A DNA stretch of 64,000 nt from Peptoniphilus_E sp964345555. Lineage in GTDB: Bacteria; Bacillota; Clostridia; Tissierellales; Peptoniphilaceae. The notes under the pieces were generated by a model that saw only the letters and a list, made by a program, of their open reading frames with translations, did not search any database and had not been told where the DNA came from. Location: the NCBI GenBank assembly GCA_964345555.1, contig CAYFRD010000003.1, positions 1 to 64,000 of the forward strand, written 5' to 3'. Shown here one piece after another: positions 41,381-50,653 of this stretch (position 1 is the stretch's first letter; each line of letters begins with the position of its first letter). The translations under genes were made by a program, and so were the position numbers.

Positions 41381-43183
41381 TTAGAAAGATTGAATTTGTA
41401 TATTGATATCATCTAATTCTTTGATTAATTCCTCGATACTGTATCCGTCTTCATAATCAGAATTTTTTGATTCCAAAGTTCCTATTTCCTTTAGAATTTT
41501 TTTCCTTCTATTTTCTAAATTATCTCTTTTTATAGTGTCGATAATCTCCCTTTTAGTTTCATGAAAATTAACTTGGTTTAAATTGATTTTTAATATTTCG
41601 TTTTTAAACTCTTCCGTTATTAAACTTTCCTTGGACAACTTATCGAGAAATGAATTTACGTTCATATTATTGAGCTTGTAATATTCATTAAGTTCTTCAA
41701 AAATAATTCTACAATACGCATTTGAAAACTCATGAGAACTCAAATTCCCAGCTATATATGCATAGTCCCTTTCGCAGTCAAGAGCCACTCTGATTAAGAT
41801 ATATTCAGCTAAATTTCTTTTGTTGTTTTTTTTGATTGTGACAGGTTTTATTTCAGGTTTTTTGAATCTGCTTTTCTCTATATTTTTAATTTTATTGTTT
41901 TTAATCAGTATATTTATATAAGATATTATTGCGTTTTTTGAAATGCCATATGACTTGGCGATTTTGTCGCCATATACATCTCTTTCAATTGGATTTTTTA
42001 CTCTTGACAACAATTGAGCAACATCACTGGTGAAACCGCTTAATCCCTCAGAAGATTCTATATTGTAATTTTCTTTTATTTTTATGATTCTATAGTCAAG
42101 ATAGGTCTTTGCTTTATTGAGCTCCATCTCAAAACTAAGTTTTCCATACTTTTTTACATAGTCATCAGGATCTAAGTTTTCAGGCAAAGTGACTATTTTC
42201 GGATATATGTTCTTCTCAATCAGTATATCAATTGCTCTATTTGTAGCCTTTATCCCGGCATTATCCGAATCATAGCATATATATACTTCTTTTGAATATC
42301 TCTTTATCAAGTCTGCCTGATTGGGTGTGAGAGCAGTCCCAAGGCTTGCTATACTATAATTGATACCACTTTTGTACAAAGATATAACATCCATATACCC
42401 TTCTACCAAAATTATTTTATTTCTTTCTGTTTTTTCAGCGATTATGTTTAAATTGTAGAGGTTTTTACCCTTGTTAAATATTATAGTATCCTTTGTATTT
42501 AGATATTTGGGCAATGAATCGTCCAACACACGCCCTCCAAACCCTATTACTCTTCTGCTTGTATCTACTATAGGAAACATAATTCTATTTCTAAATCTGT
42601 CTATATATGTTCCCTTTTTACTTTTGACCGCCAGATTAAACTCTTCAAGTTCTTCCTCTTTGTATCCCTTTGCTACCAAATGTTTAACTAAACTGTCCCA
42701 TGAGTCCTGTGCATATCCGATTCCATAGGCGGCTATGGTGCTGTTGTCTATACTTCTTCTCTGCAAGTATTCATAGGCCCTTTTATTATTTCTCAAATTA
42801 TGTAAAAAAAATGTCGCCGCTTCTTTATTTGCTTTATATGCTCTGTTTCTTTTATCTGAAATTTCTTTGTTGAAACTGCTTGAGCCTTCTCGCACTTCAA
42901 TTCCGTACTTATCGGCGATAAATTTAACCGCTTCTCTAAATCCCAAATTTTCTCTTTTCATTATGAAAGTTATTTGATCTCCACCTTCTCCGCAACCGAA
43001 ACAATGAAATATCCCCTTGCCAGGGGATACGGAAAAAGAAGGAGTTTTTTCGTTGTGAAAAGGGCATAATCCTACGTATCCGCTTCCGCTTTTCTTCAGA
43101 TCTACATAGCCGGATATCAAATCGTATATTCCAACAGTACTCCTTATTTCATCTAATAAATTATCGTCAATTATATAGGACAA
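41381..43183 (-). CDS. dnaG: DNA primase
   Basis: A 600-residue primase that makes RNA primers for replication. The N-terminal zinc-binding domain has C40, H43, C61 and C64 (C-P-F-H and C-F-G-C-G). The TOPRIM catalytic core includes I-I-L-V-E-G-Y-M-D-V near 255 and D-S-D-N-A-G near 310. The last 130 residues form the helicase-binding domain. Length is normal. It precedes rpoD and starts nine bases after dgt. Confidence 0.96.
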   Translation of the reverse strand: MSYIIDDNLLDEIRSTVGIYDLISGYVDLKKSGSGYVGLCPFHNEKTPSFSVSPGKGIFHCFGCGEGGDQITFIMKRENLGFREAVKFIADKYGIEVREGSSSFNKEISDKRNRAYKANKEAATFFLHNLRNNKRAYEYLQRRSIDNSTIAAYGIGYAQDSWDSLVKHLVAKGYKEEELEEFNLAVKSKKGTYIDRFRNRIMFPIVDTSRRVIGFGGRVLDDSLPKYLNTKDTIIFNKGKNLYNLNIIAEKTERNKIILVEGYMDVISLYKSGINYSIASLGTALTPNQADLIKRYSKEVYICYDSDNAGIKATNRAIDILIEKNIYPKIVTLPENLDPDDYVKKYGKLSFEMELNKAKTYLDYRIIKIKENYNIESSEGLSGFTSDVAQLLSRVKNPIERDVYGDKIAKSYGISKNAIISYINILIKNNKIKNIEKSRFKKPEIKPVTIKKNNKRNLAEYILIRVALDCERDYAYIAGNLSSHEFSNAYCRIIFEELNEYYKLNNMNVNSFLDKLSKESLITEEFKNEILKINLNQVNFHETKREIIDTIKRDNLENRRKKILKEIGTLESKNSDYEDGYSIEELIKELDDINIQIQSF

Positions 43184-43192
43184 TCATCTCAC

Positions 43193-44209
43193 CTACTTGC
43201 TCCAACCTACCGGGATAAAAATAGACTTATACAATTTAACCGCAAAAGTATCTGTCATACCTGCTATATAGTCGCAAATTATGTCTTCTTTGGTGTGGTC
43301 AATATATTCGTATATTTTTAGATTTTCCTCCGGAATTCTGCATATATCCGCAGAGTAATATTCAAATAATTCTCTTATTAAGTGAGATATCTTATCCTCT
43401 TCGGATTTAACTTTTTTATTAAGATATACTCTGTCGAACATAAATCCCCTTAATTTCAATGTGGCTTTTTCAATTTCAGGTTCCATTGTTATATAATCTT
43501 TGTGATAGCTGCTTTTTACCACAGAGTTTATCATGGTGTTTATTCTTTTTGAATTTGTATCTCCCAAAATTTTCACCAAATCCTTAGGTAAATCGCTTTT
43601 TTCAATTATACCTGCCGATGTAGCATCATCTATATCGTGATTTATATAGGCAATTCTGTCGGCATACTTTAAAATTGCACCTTCCAATGTCTGTGCCTTA
43701 TTTTCTCCCGAATGGTTCAGTATGCCGTCTCTTACTTCAAAGGTCAAGTTTAAACCCTGTTTATCTCCCCTACTTGCCAAGAAATCAACTATTCTTAGAG
43801 ACTGTTCATAATGTCTGAATCCCTTGGGGTTTAATTTGTTCAACACATACTCTCCGCTGTGCCCGAAAGGTGTATGACCTAAATCGTGCCCCAGCGACAT
43901 GGCTTCAATTAAATCTTCATTGAGTTCGAGGGCTCTTGCCATAGTTCTTGCAATTTGGGATACTTCAAGAGTATGAGTGAGCCTGGTCCTGAAGTGATCC
44001 TTACCGGGAGAAATAAATACTTGAGTCTTATGTTTTAATCTTCTAAAGGCTTTTGAATGTAGAATCCTATCTCTATCTCTTTGAAAGTCTGTTCTCAAAT
44101 TGCATTTTTCTTCTTCAAAGCATCTGCCTTTAGATTCATCTGCAAAGCTTGCTGCTTTGTAATACATTTGATGTTCTTGTTTTTCTCTCAAAATTCTATG
44201 ATTCAACAT
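43193..44209 (-). CDS. dgt: Deoxyguanosinetriphosphate triphosphohydrolase-like protein (HD domain)
   Basis: A 338-residue HD-superfamily enzyme of the dGTPase type that cuts dNTPs to nucleoside and triphosphate. It has R-R-L-K-H-K-T-Q-V-F, R-L-T-H-T-L-E-V, and G-H-D-L-G-H-T-P-F-G-H-S-G-E. It is the shorter Gram-positive branch rather than the longer E. coli Dgt. Placement just before dnaG links nucleotide pools to replication. Nine bases separate it from dnaG. Confidence 0.92.
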   Translation of the reverse strand: MLNHRILREKQEHQMYYKAASFADESKGRCFEEEKCNLRTDFQRDRDRILHSKAFRRLKHKTQVFISPGKDHFRTRLTHTLEVSQIARTMARALELNEDLIEAMSLGHDLGHTPFGHSGEYVLNKLNPKGFRHYEQSLRIVDFLASRGDKQGLNLTFEVRDGILNHSGENKAQTLEGAILKYADRIAYINHDIDDATSAGIIEKSDLPKDLVKILGDTNSKRINTMINSVVKSSYHKDYITMEPEIEKATLKLRGFMFDRVYLNKKVKSEEDKISHLIRELFEYYSADICRIPEENLKIYEYIDHTKEDIICDYIAGMTDTFAVKLYKSIFIPVGWSK

Positions 44210-44224
44210 TTATCACCTTATCGA

Positions 44225-45040
44225 CTACTTGTTGCTTTCAACATAGTCTATTATTATTCCAGCTGTTTCTTCCATAGCTCTGTCCGATACATCTATTACT
44301 ATACATCCCAACTCTTCCATTATTTGTTTTGAATAGGAGAGCTCCTCTTTAATTCTACCAAGATTTGCATATTTTGCATTCCCCGACAAGCCAAGAGATT
44401 TAAGTCTTGCTTCTCTTATTGAAATTAGTTTTTCAGGATTGCATGTCAATCCGATTACTCTGTGTACGTCTTTTTGGTATACTTCCTTAGGAACCGGCAC
44501 TTCGGGAACCAGTGGTATATTTGCAACCTTGTATAGTTTGTGAGCAAGATACATGGATAAGGGCGTTTTAGATGTTCTTGAAATTCCGATTAAGCATATG
44601 TCCGCCTTTTTTGCTCCTCTGGGATCTTTTCCGTCGTCATATTTTACAGCGAATTCTATGGCTTCCACTTTTTTAAAATAATTTTCATCCAGCCTTCTTA
44701 TAAGTCCCGGCTCTCTGCGAGGAGGATATCCCACGATTTCTTCAATTCTTGCCATGGGTTCTTTCATTACATCTACGGTCTTTAAACCCAATTCCCTTCC
44801 CTTTTGTTCTATATAGTCGCTGGTCTCGGCAACTACATTTGTGTATACTATCAAGCTGTTTGGATATTTTGATGCATCTTGAAGGATGGGTTCTATATCT
44901 TCAATGGTGTTATGATAGGGATATCTTTTTATTTCAAAATCATCGGTTTCAAATTGTTTTACTGATGCTTTGGCTATGAGCTCTCCTGTTTCTCCTATGG
45001 AGTCAGATATTACATATATGGTTATTGCGCTATCAGACAT
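44225..45040 (-). CDS. ppsR: Pyruvate,phosphate dikinase / PEP synthase regulatory protein (DUF299)
   Basis: A 271-residue bifunctional kinase/pyrophosphorylase of the DUF299 (YqfL) family. The start is I-T-I-Y-V-I-S-D-S-I-G-E-T-G, with the P-loop G-I-S-R-T-S-K-T-P near 150 and the family motif F-A-V-K-Y-D-D-G. It switches PPDK or PEP synthase on and off by threonine phosphorylation. The ATG at 45040 has AAGGAG seven bases upstream; an upstream in-frame start nine codons earlier lies inside the previous gene. It is paired with the CcpN-type regulator exactly as ccpN-yqfL in Bacillus. The target dikinase is not in the window. Confidence 0.92.
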   Translation of the reverse strand: MSDSAITIYVISDSIGETGELIAKASVKQFETDDFEIKRYPYHNTIEDIEPILQDASKYPNSLIVYTNVVAETSDYIEQKGRELGLKTVDVMKEPMARIEEIVGYPPRREPGLIRRLDENYFKKVEAIEFAVKYDDGKDPRGAKKADICLIGISRTSKTPLSMYLAHKLYKVANIPLVPEVPVPKEVYQKDVHRVIGLTCNPEKLISIREARLKSLGLSGNAKYANLGRIKEELSYSKQIMEELGCIVIDVSDRAMEETAGIIIDYVESNK

Positions 45041-45050
45041 AATTTCTCCT

Positions 45051-45680
45051 TTATTCTTCACTTGCAAGTTCTACAAATAAACTGTTTACATTGGTCTTGG
45101 TAAATCTTCCCACCACTTTCAGTTTATTTGCTTTTTCATCTACAACTTTAATTACAGGCAAAGAATCCACTTCCTTTTCCTCTATGAGCTTTGCGGCTTC
45201 AATGACGGAAGTATCTTCTTTGACATAAGTTATGTTGGGCATTCTGGTCATTATGAGAGCTACAGGGGTGTTTTGAAGATCAAGCTTTCCCAAGGCGGCT
45301 CTTAGCAGATCTTTTCTGGATACAATGCCTGCCAGGTATCCATCTGTGGATATGAACACGGAGCCCATGTTGTCCATGAACAGTCCAACTATGACATCAT
45401 AGATGGATATGTTCTCATCCATTACCACGGGCACACTCATAGTGTCTTTTACCAATATTTTGTTAACTTGCTTGGAAAAGTCATTAAATACGGTCTTTCC
45501 GGTATAAAAATATCCTACCTTAGGTCTTGCTCCCAAAATATTCAGCATGGTAAGAATTGTCAGATCAGGTCTTATTGTAGCTCTTGAAAGATTTAATTTC
45601 TTTGCAATATCATCACCTGTAATGGGAGCTTCTTTTTTTACAATTTCAATTATCTCAAGTTGCCTATTTGTGAGATCCAA
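45051..45680 (-). CDS. ccpN: CcpN-type transcriptional regulator (HTH plus two CBS domains)
   Basis: A 209-residue regulator. Residues 1-60 form a winged HTH (L-T-N-R-Q-L-E-I-I-E-I-V, then I-A-K-K-L-N-L-S-R-A-T-I-R-P-D-L). Residues 75-200 hold two CBS domains that sense adenine nucleotides (S-V-F-I-S-T-D-G-Y-L-A-G-I-V-S-R-K-D near 115). In Bacillus, CcpN represses gluconeogenic genes. The next gene is its usual partner, the dikinase regulator. Fourteen bases separate it from glyS. Confidence 0.9.
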   Translation of the reverse strand: MDLTNRQLEIIEIVKKEAPITGDDIAKKLNLSRATIRPDLTILTMLNILGARPKVGYFYTGKTVFNDFSKQVNKILVKDTMSVPVVMDENISIYDVIVGLFMDNMGSVFISTDGYLAGIVSRKDLLRAALGKLDLQNTPVALIMTRMPNITYVKEDTSVIEAAKLIEEKEVDSLPVIKVVDEKANKLKVVGRFTKTNVNSLFVELASEE

Positions 45681-45694
45681 TATTTCACCAACTT

Positions 45695-47770
45695 CTATTC
45701 AGTAACAATTTTTTCTATATCAAAAATTCTGTTACATATTTTATCTATTTCATTGAGCATGCTAAGTCTGTTGTTTTTGACTTTTTCATCTTCGGCTAAA
45801 ATCATGGTATTGTCAAAATAATCATTTATCGGCTCAATAAGTTCTGATAATAAGTCTAAAGCTTCAGTATAGCTTTTCTTTTTAATTAGCTCATCGACAT
45901 TCTTTAGAACTGTGCTTTGTTTTACATATAGAGTTTTTTCAAATTCATTTTCAATGAGTTCTTCATTAAATTCCACATCTTCAGTTCTCTTCTTATTCAG
46001 ATTGTGAACTCTAGTCAAGGCATCTATTAAACCCTTTTTGTCTTCTTTAAAATACTTGTTCATTTCATCCGCTTTTTTAAATATTGTGGATATATAGTTG
46101 TCGGCGTTTATTACCGCGTCTATTATATCGTATCTTATATCGCTGTCCTGAAGTATGGTCTTCATTCTACCTTTTATGAATTCTATAAGCTTATTCTTTG
46201 TATTATCATAATCAAATACCAGAGTCATGTCATCTGTGTAGTAGAACAAGCTTGAATCTATTAAATCTTTCAAAGATATATTCCACGCTTTTTTATTAAT
46301 TATATTTATCGTTCCTATAGCAAGTCTTCTAAGCGCGAAAGGATCTTGAGAACCTGTGGGAATTTGATCTATTGCAAACAGTCCGCAAATGGTGTCTAGC
46401 TTGTCTGCTATTGCCAAAATTGAGCCTACTGTAGATTGAGGTAATTCATCTCCTGAAAATCTTGGCAGATAATGTTCATAAATCGCTTGAGCTACAATAT
46501 CCTCTTCTCCTGAATTTGTAGCGTAAATCGAACCCATGACCCCTTGCAATTCTGTAAATTCTTGGACTGTCTTGGTCACAAGATCCGCCTTGGACAAATA
46601 AGCTGCTCTCTGTAATGATTCTATGGTCTTTTCAGAAACTTCCAAGTCTTCGCCTATTTTAATGGCAAGTTTTGATACTCTCAAACTCTTGTCATACATA
46701 CTTCCCAATTTGTCTTGGAACATAACTCCCTTTAAAGACTCTACGTATTCTTCCAAATTTTTGGAAGTGTCTTCTTCATAAAAGAATTTCGCATCTTCAA
46801 GCCTTGCATCAAGAACTTTTTCGTTTCCTTCTATAACGGTTTCTATGTGTTGATCATTTCCGTTTCTGATGGTAATAAAGTATGGCAACAGCTCCTTTTT
46901 TGAGTCAACTACGGGTATATATCTCAAGTGTCCTTTCATTGGAGTTACTAAAACTTCCTTGGGCAGATTTAAATATTTTTCCTTTATTTTTCCTACAATG
47001 GGATTAGGATATTCTACTATATATGTCAATTCTTCAAGGAGAGCTTCATCTTTTTCTACTTCTCCTCCCAATGTTTTAGCAAGCTTTTCCGCTCCGTATT
47101 TTATCATATCTCTTCTCTTGTGTTGATCGAGAATGACATAGTTGTCTTCAAGGAGTTTTTCATAATTATCAACGGTGTCAACTACTATATTCGATGAACC
47201 CAAAAATCTGTGACCTCTTGTTATATTGGACACACCGATACCTTCAAAATCAAAGGAAACAACTTCATCATCTAAAATAGATACCACCCATCTGATAGGT
47301 CTTGCAAACCTTATATTTTTTCCGCCCCATTTCATGTTTCTCGGAAAACTTATGGACTTAATCAAATCTGCTAAGCTGTTCTTTAAAATTTCAGAAGTTT
47401 TTATTCCCTCTTTAAATATATTAGCATAAACATATTCAACGCCCTTGATTTCTTTTATTAAAATATCATCAACAGTTATGTTTTGTGATTTCATAAATCC
47501 CATTAGAGGTTTCGTAGGATTGTTTTCTTCGTCGAAAGAAATTTTCTTTGCAGGTCCCTTGACTTCTTCATGTATATCTTCTTGATTCAATGCGATACCC
47601 TCTACTATCAAGCTGAGTCTTCTAGGTGTCGCATAAACCTTTAAATTTTCATAAGCTATTTTATTTTTTTCAAGCATCTGCGATGCCTTTGTGCTAAAGT
47701 CTTTAATGGCGCCTTCCACATATCTTGATGGTAGTTCTTCAACGCCGATTTCAAGCAAAAATTTATTCAT
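45695..47770 (-). CDS. glyS: Glycyl-tRNA synthetase beta subunit
   Basis: A 691-residue beta chain of the bacterial alpha2-beta2 glycyl-tRNA synthetase. It has the family N-terminus (L-L-E-I-G-V-E-E-L-P-S-R-Y), K-G-P-A-K near 85, R-P-I-R-W near 157, an HD-like region with A-D-K-L-D-T-I near 430 and the C-terminal anticodon-binding domain (560-680; A-L-T-R-V-H-N-L). It overlaps glyQ by eight bases, ensuring equal production. No T-box is present; the pair is embedded in the long operon. Confidence 0.95.
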   Translation of the reverse strand: MNKFLLEIGVEELPSRYVEGAIKDFSTKASQMLEKNKIAYENLKVYATPRRLSLIVEGIALNQEDIHEEVKGPAKKISFDEENNPTKPLMGFMKSQNITVDDILIKEIKGVEYVYANIFKEGIKTSEILKNSLADLIKSISFPRNMKWGGKNIRFARPIRWVVSILDDEVVSFDFEGIGVSNITRGHRFLGSSNIVVDTVDNYEKLLEDNYVILDQHKRRDMIKYGAEKLAKTLGGEVEKDEALLEELTYIVEYPNPIVGKIKEKYLNLPKEVLVTPMKGHLRYIPVVDSKKELLPYFITIRNGNDQHIETVIEGNEKVLDARLEDAKFFYEEDTSKNLEEYVESLKGVMFQDKLGSMYDKSLRVSKLAIKIGEDLEVSEKTIESLQRAAYLSKADLVTKTVQEFTELQGVMGSIYATNSGEEDIVAQAIYEHYLPRFSGDELPQSTVGSILAIADKLDTICGLFAIDQIPTGSQDPFALRRLAIGTINIINKKAWNISLKDLIDSSLFYYTDDMTLVFDYDNTKNKLIEFIKGRMKTILQDSDIRYDIIDAVINADNYISTIFKKADEMNKYFKEDKKGLIDALTRVHNLNKKRTEDVEFNEELIENEFEKTLYVKQSTVLKNVDELIKKKSYTEALDLLSELIEPINDYFDNTMILAEDEKVKNNRLSMLNEIDKICNRIFDIEKIVTE

Positions 47771-48650
47771 CTTTGCCTCCTTCTCCTTTTAACAGTGGAT
47801 ATCCCATTTCTTCTCTTTCCTTCAAGTATTGTATTGCTACCGCTCTTGCAAGATTTCTCACCCTGCCGATATAACCCGTCCTTTCAGAAACCGAAATTGC
47901 TCCCCTTGCATCCAAAACATTGAAAACATGCGAACATTTCAGACAATAATCATATGCCGGTAAAACTAAATTTTCATCTATTATTCGCAAAGATTCTTTT
48001 TCATAGATGTTGAATAATTCAGTCAGCATATTTATATCAGCTTTTTCAAAGGAGTATACTGAATGTTCATATTCTCCCATCTTGAATACATCTCCGTAGG
48101 ATATGTCTTCGTTCCACATTATGTCGTAAACTGAATTGACATTTTGCAAATACATGGCTATTCTTTCTAAGCCATAAGTAAGTTCTGCAGATTCAAGCTC
48201 GCAGTTTATACTTCCTACTTGTTGAAAATAAGTGAATTGGGTTATTTCCATGCCGTCAAGCCAGACTTCCCAACCAAGACCCCACGCTCCCAATGTGGGA
48301 GATTCCCAGTTGTCTTCTACAAATCTTATGTCGTGAGCCAGCACGTTTATATTGAGCGCTTTCAAGCTTTCAAGATAAAGCTCCTGTACATTATCCGGCG
48401 ACGGTTTTAATATTACCTGCATTTGATGATGTTGGTAAAGTCTGTTGGGATTTTCACCATATCTTCCATCAGCGGGTCTTCTCGAAGGTTCCACATAACA
48501 TGTCCTCCAGGGCTCCGGTCCCAAGGACCTTAAAAAAGTGGAGGGATTCATGGTTCCGGCACCTTTTTCAACATCATAAGGTTGCATTATAATACAGCCT
48601 TTCTCCATCCAATACTCTTGTAAATTTTTTATTAAATCTTGGAAATACAT
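47763..48650 (-). CDS. glyQ: Glycyl-tRNA synthetase alpha subunit
   Basis: A 295-residue catalytic alpha chain. It has M-Q-P-Y-D-V-E-K-G-A-G-T-M near 22-34, W-R-T-C-Y-V-E-P-S-R-R-P near 48-59, R-L-Y-Q-H-H-Q-M-Q-V near 70, and G-W-E-V-W-L-D-G-M near 130. These are the class II motifs of GlyQ. It follows recO by 13 bases and overlaps glyS. Confidence 0.96.
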   Translation of the reverse strand: MYFQDLIKNLQEYWMEKGCIIMQPYDVEKGAGTMNPSTFLRSLGPEPWRTCYVEPSRRPADGRYGENPNRLYQHHQMQVILKPSPDNVQELYLESLKALNINVLAHDIRFVEDNWESPTLGAWGLGWEVWLDGMEITQFTYFQQVGSINCELESAELTYGLERIAMYLQNVNSVYDIMWNEDISYGDVFKMGEYEHSVYSFEKADINMLTELFNIYEKESLRIIDENLVLPAYDYCLKCSHVFNVLDARGAISVSERTGYIGRVRNLARAVAIQYLKEREEMGYPLLKGEGGKDE

Positions 48651-48663
48651 CTTTTCCCCCTAA

Positions 48664-49365
48664 TTATATAAATAATAATGAATTAAAATTTTCTATTTCT
48701 AAATTATACTTTATATAGTTGACTATTATTTCCTGCAACCTTAAAGCCACTTCATCATCAATTTCAAAATCTATTTTATCTAAAGAAGTATATAATAATT
48801 TATTTAAATAGTAAACCTCTTTTTGACTTATACTATATCTTATTCCTTTAATTTCACTCTTATCTGTTATCCCGCCCTCTTCTATTGAAAATAACATACT
48901 GCCTTCTCCAATTTCCAAATTGGGCCTGTAGCCGACAAAGGATATGAATTTCAATTCAAACGCCATTAAAATCAGATTTAACTTTTCTCCCTTGCCTAAA
49001 CATAGAAGCGCCTTTTGCAACAGACTAAAAACCTTTGTGTTTTTCTCACCTTCAAAAAAAGACTTATCGACCAATTCCACCAAGAAATAGGCAAATATCA
49101 TACTGTCATAGTTATTTCTAAGGTCATAGTTGGAGTTTATTATCCTAGAATTTTTTATATAGTAAAAAGATCTTCCTTGAGATAAGTCCACAGTTGAATG
49201 AGAGAATACTGAAGATACGCTGACTATAGATGAATTTGCCCTTAGAGCCGCCTTTGCCATTATGCTGATTTTGCCCAAATCCTTGGAAAAAACTTTCAAT
49301 ATCTTGCTGGAATTTCCATGTTTTTGATCTCTTAGTACTATTATTTCAGTAGTTGTGGTTTTCAT
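48664..49365 (-). CDS. recO: DNA repair protein RecO (without zinc finger)
   Basis: A 233-residue RecO, which loads RecA at gaps with RecR. The N-terminal OB fold has T-E-I-I-V-L-R-D-Q-K-H-G-N-S-S-K-I near 6-22. The helical C-terminal half has F-E-L-K-F-I-S-F-V-G-Y-R-P-N-L. At the place where many homologues carry a four-cysteine zinc finger, this protein reads L-E-I-G-E-G-S-M-L-F with no cysteines. The protein is slightly short. It overlaps era by four bases (ATGA). Confidence 0.88.
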   Translation of the reverse strand: MKTTTTEIIVLRDQKHGNSSKILKVFSKDLGKISIMAKAALRANSSIVSVSSVFSHSTVDLSQGRSFYYIKNSRIINSNYDLRNNYDSMIFAYFLVELVDKSFFEGEKNTKVFSLLQKALLCLGKGEKLNLILMAFELKFISFVGYRPNLEIGEGSMLFSIEEGGITDKSEIKGIRYSISQKEVYYLNKLLYTSLDKIDFEIDDEVALRLQEIIVNYIKYNLEIENFNSLLFI

Positions 49366-50255
49366 ATGAAATATCCGAAATTATTGAGGTTGTTTTCCTT
49401 TTCTCTCCATTTCTCTTTGACCTTGACCCATAGCTTCAAATTAATTCTTATATCCAAAAGATTCTCTATTTCCTTTCGTGAATTTATCCCGATTTTTTTG
49501 ATCATTGAGCCTTTGTTTCCAATTACTATTTTTTTGTGGGACTGTCTTTCCACATATATGGTAGCACTGATATCTACAAGGTCGGTGCCTTCTCTATACT
49601 TCATTTCATCTACAGTAACTGCAATTCCGTGTGGAATCTCTTCGTCCAGAAACCTTAAAGTCTTTTCTCTGATTAATTCCGCAACTATAAACTTTTCCGG
49701 TTTATCTGTGACCATATCTTCAGGATAGAATTGAGGACCTTCTTTCAAATAAGAATACAATACTCTTAAATATTCATCTATTCCGTCATTTTTCAGTGCC
49801 GATATGGGGATTATTTCATTAAATATGCCTTTTTCCGCATACATTTTTATTATTTCAAGCAATTCTTCCTTTTTCACTTCATCAATTTTATTGATGAGAA
49901 GTATTATGGGCACAGTAGATTTCTCCATTTCAAGTTTTTGAATTATTTGAGAATCCACCCTGCCTATCTTTTTGGAGCAATCTACGATGTATGTGATTAA
50001 ATCCGCATCCTTTAGTGCCGATTCCGAAACCTTGAGCATGTAATCTCCCAACTTATTTCTGGGACTTTGAATTCCCGGCGTATCTAAGAATACCACCTGC
50101 ATATCCTCAGATGTATAAATGAAGTTGATCAAGTTCCTCGTGGTCTGTGCCTTATCTGAGGTGGCTGATATTTTTTGTCCTATTAAATTATTTAAAAAAG
50201 TGCTTTTACCCACATTGGGTCTTCCAATTATACTTACAAATCCCGATTTAAACAT
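49362..50255 (-). CDS. era: GTPase Era
   Basis: A 297-residue GTPase that assists 16S rRNA maturation. The G domain has G-R-P-N-V-G-K-S-T, D-T-P-G-I-Q and N-K-I-D. The C-terminal KH domain (about 205-285) has V-I-G-N-K-G-S-M-I-K-K-I-G. Two starts are possible: the ATG overlapping the cdd stop at 50261, which has AGGAG directly against it, and the ATG at 50255 with a six-base spacer, which I prefer. It lies with ybeY and recO, as in Bacillus. Confidence 0.94.
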   Translation of the reverse strand: MFKSGFVSIIGRPNVGKSTFLNNLIGQKISATSDKAQTTRNLINFIYTSEDMQVVFLDTPGIQSPRNKLGDYMLKVSESALKDADLITYIVDCSKKIGRVDSQIIQKLEMEKSTVPIILLINKIDEVKKEELLEIIKMYAEKGIFNEIIPISALKNDGIDEYLRVLYSYLKEGPQFYPEDMVTDKPEKFIVAELIREKTLRFLDEEIPHGIAVTVDEMKYREGTDLVDISATIYVERQSHKKIVIGNKGSMIKKIGINSRKEIENLLDIRINLKLWVKVKEKWREKENNLNNFGYFI

Positions 50256-50257
50256 TT

Positions 50258-50644
50258 TCATCTCCTATCAAGCGAAAAACTGTGCGGCAATATATCCTCG
50301 AAAGAATATACTTTATAGTCATCTGCAGAATTAGCAATTATTATTTTTGTATCGTCTTCAAATTCTCTGATTACCTGTCTGCAGACTCCGCAGGGAAATA
50401 CGTCCTTACTATCTGACGTTATAACTATCTTTTTTATTTTTCTTTTTCCCTCCGACACAGCTTTGAAAATCGCAGTCCTCTCTGCACAATTCGTTGGGGA
50501 ATAGGCGGCATTTTCGATATTACAACCGCTGTAAACAGCCCCGTCCTCCATCTCCACGCTGGCACCTACTCTGAACTTTGAATAGGGAGAGTAGCTGTAC
50601 TCTTTAGCTTCCATCGCTATTTTTATCAAATCTTTAATTTCCAT
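50258..50644 (-). CDS. cdd: Cytidine deaminase
   Basis: A 128-residue zinc deaminase that converts cytidine to uridine. The motif C53-A-E55 lies in N-C-A-E-R-T-A, and P-C-G-V-C holds C85 and C88, together forming the Cys3-zinc site with catalytic Glu55. Length and N-terminal Y-S-P-Y-S-K-F-R-V-G-A are standard. It sits between the kinase-phosphatase fusion and era, the Bacillus order. Confidence 0.95.
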   Translation of the reverse strand: MEIKDLIKIAMEAKEYSYSPYSKFRVGASVEMEDGAVYSGCNIENAAYSPTNCAERTAIFKAVSEGKRKIKKIVITSDSKDVFPCGVCRQVIREFEDDTKIIIANSADDYKVYSFEDILPHSFSLDRR

Positions 50645-50653
50645 ATTCCCTCG

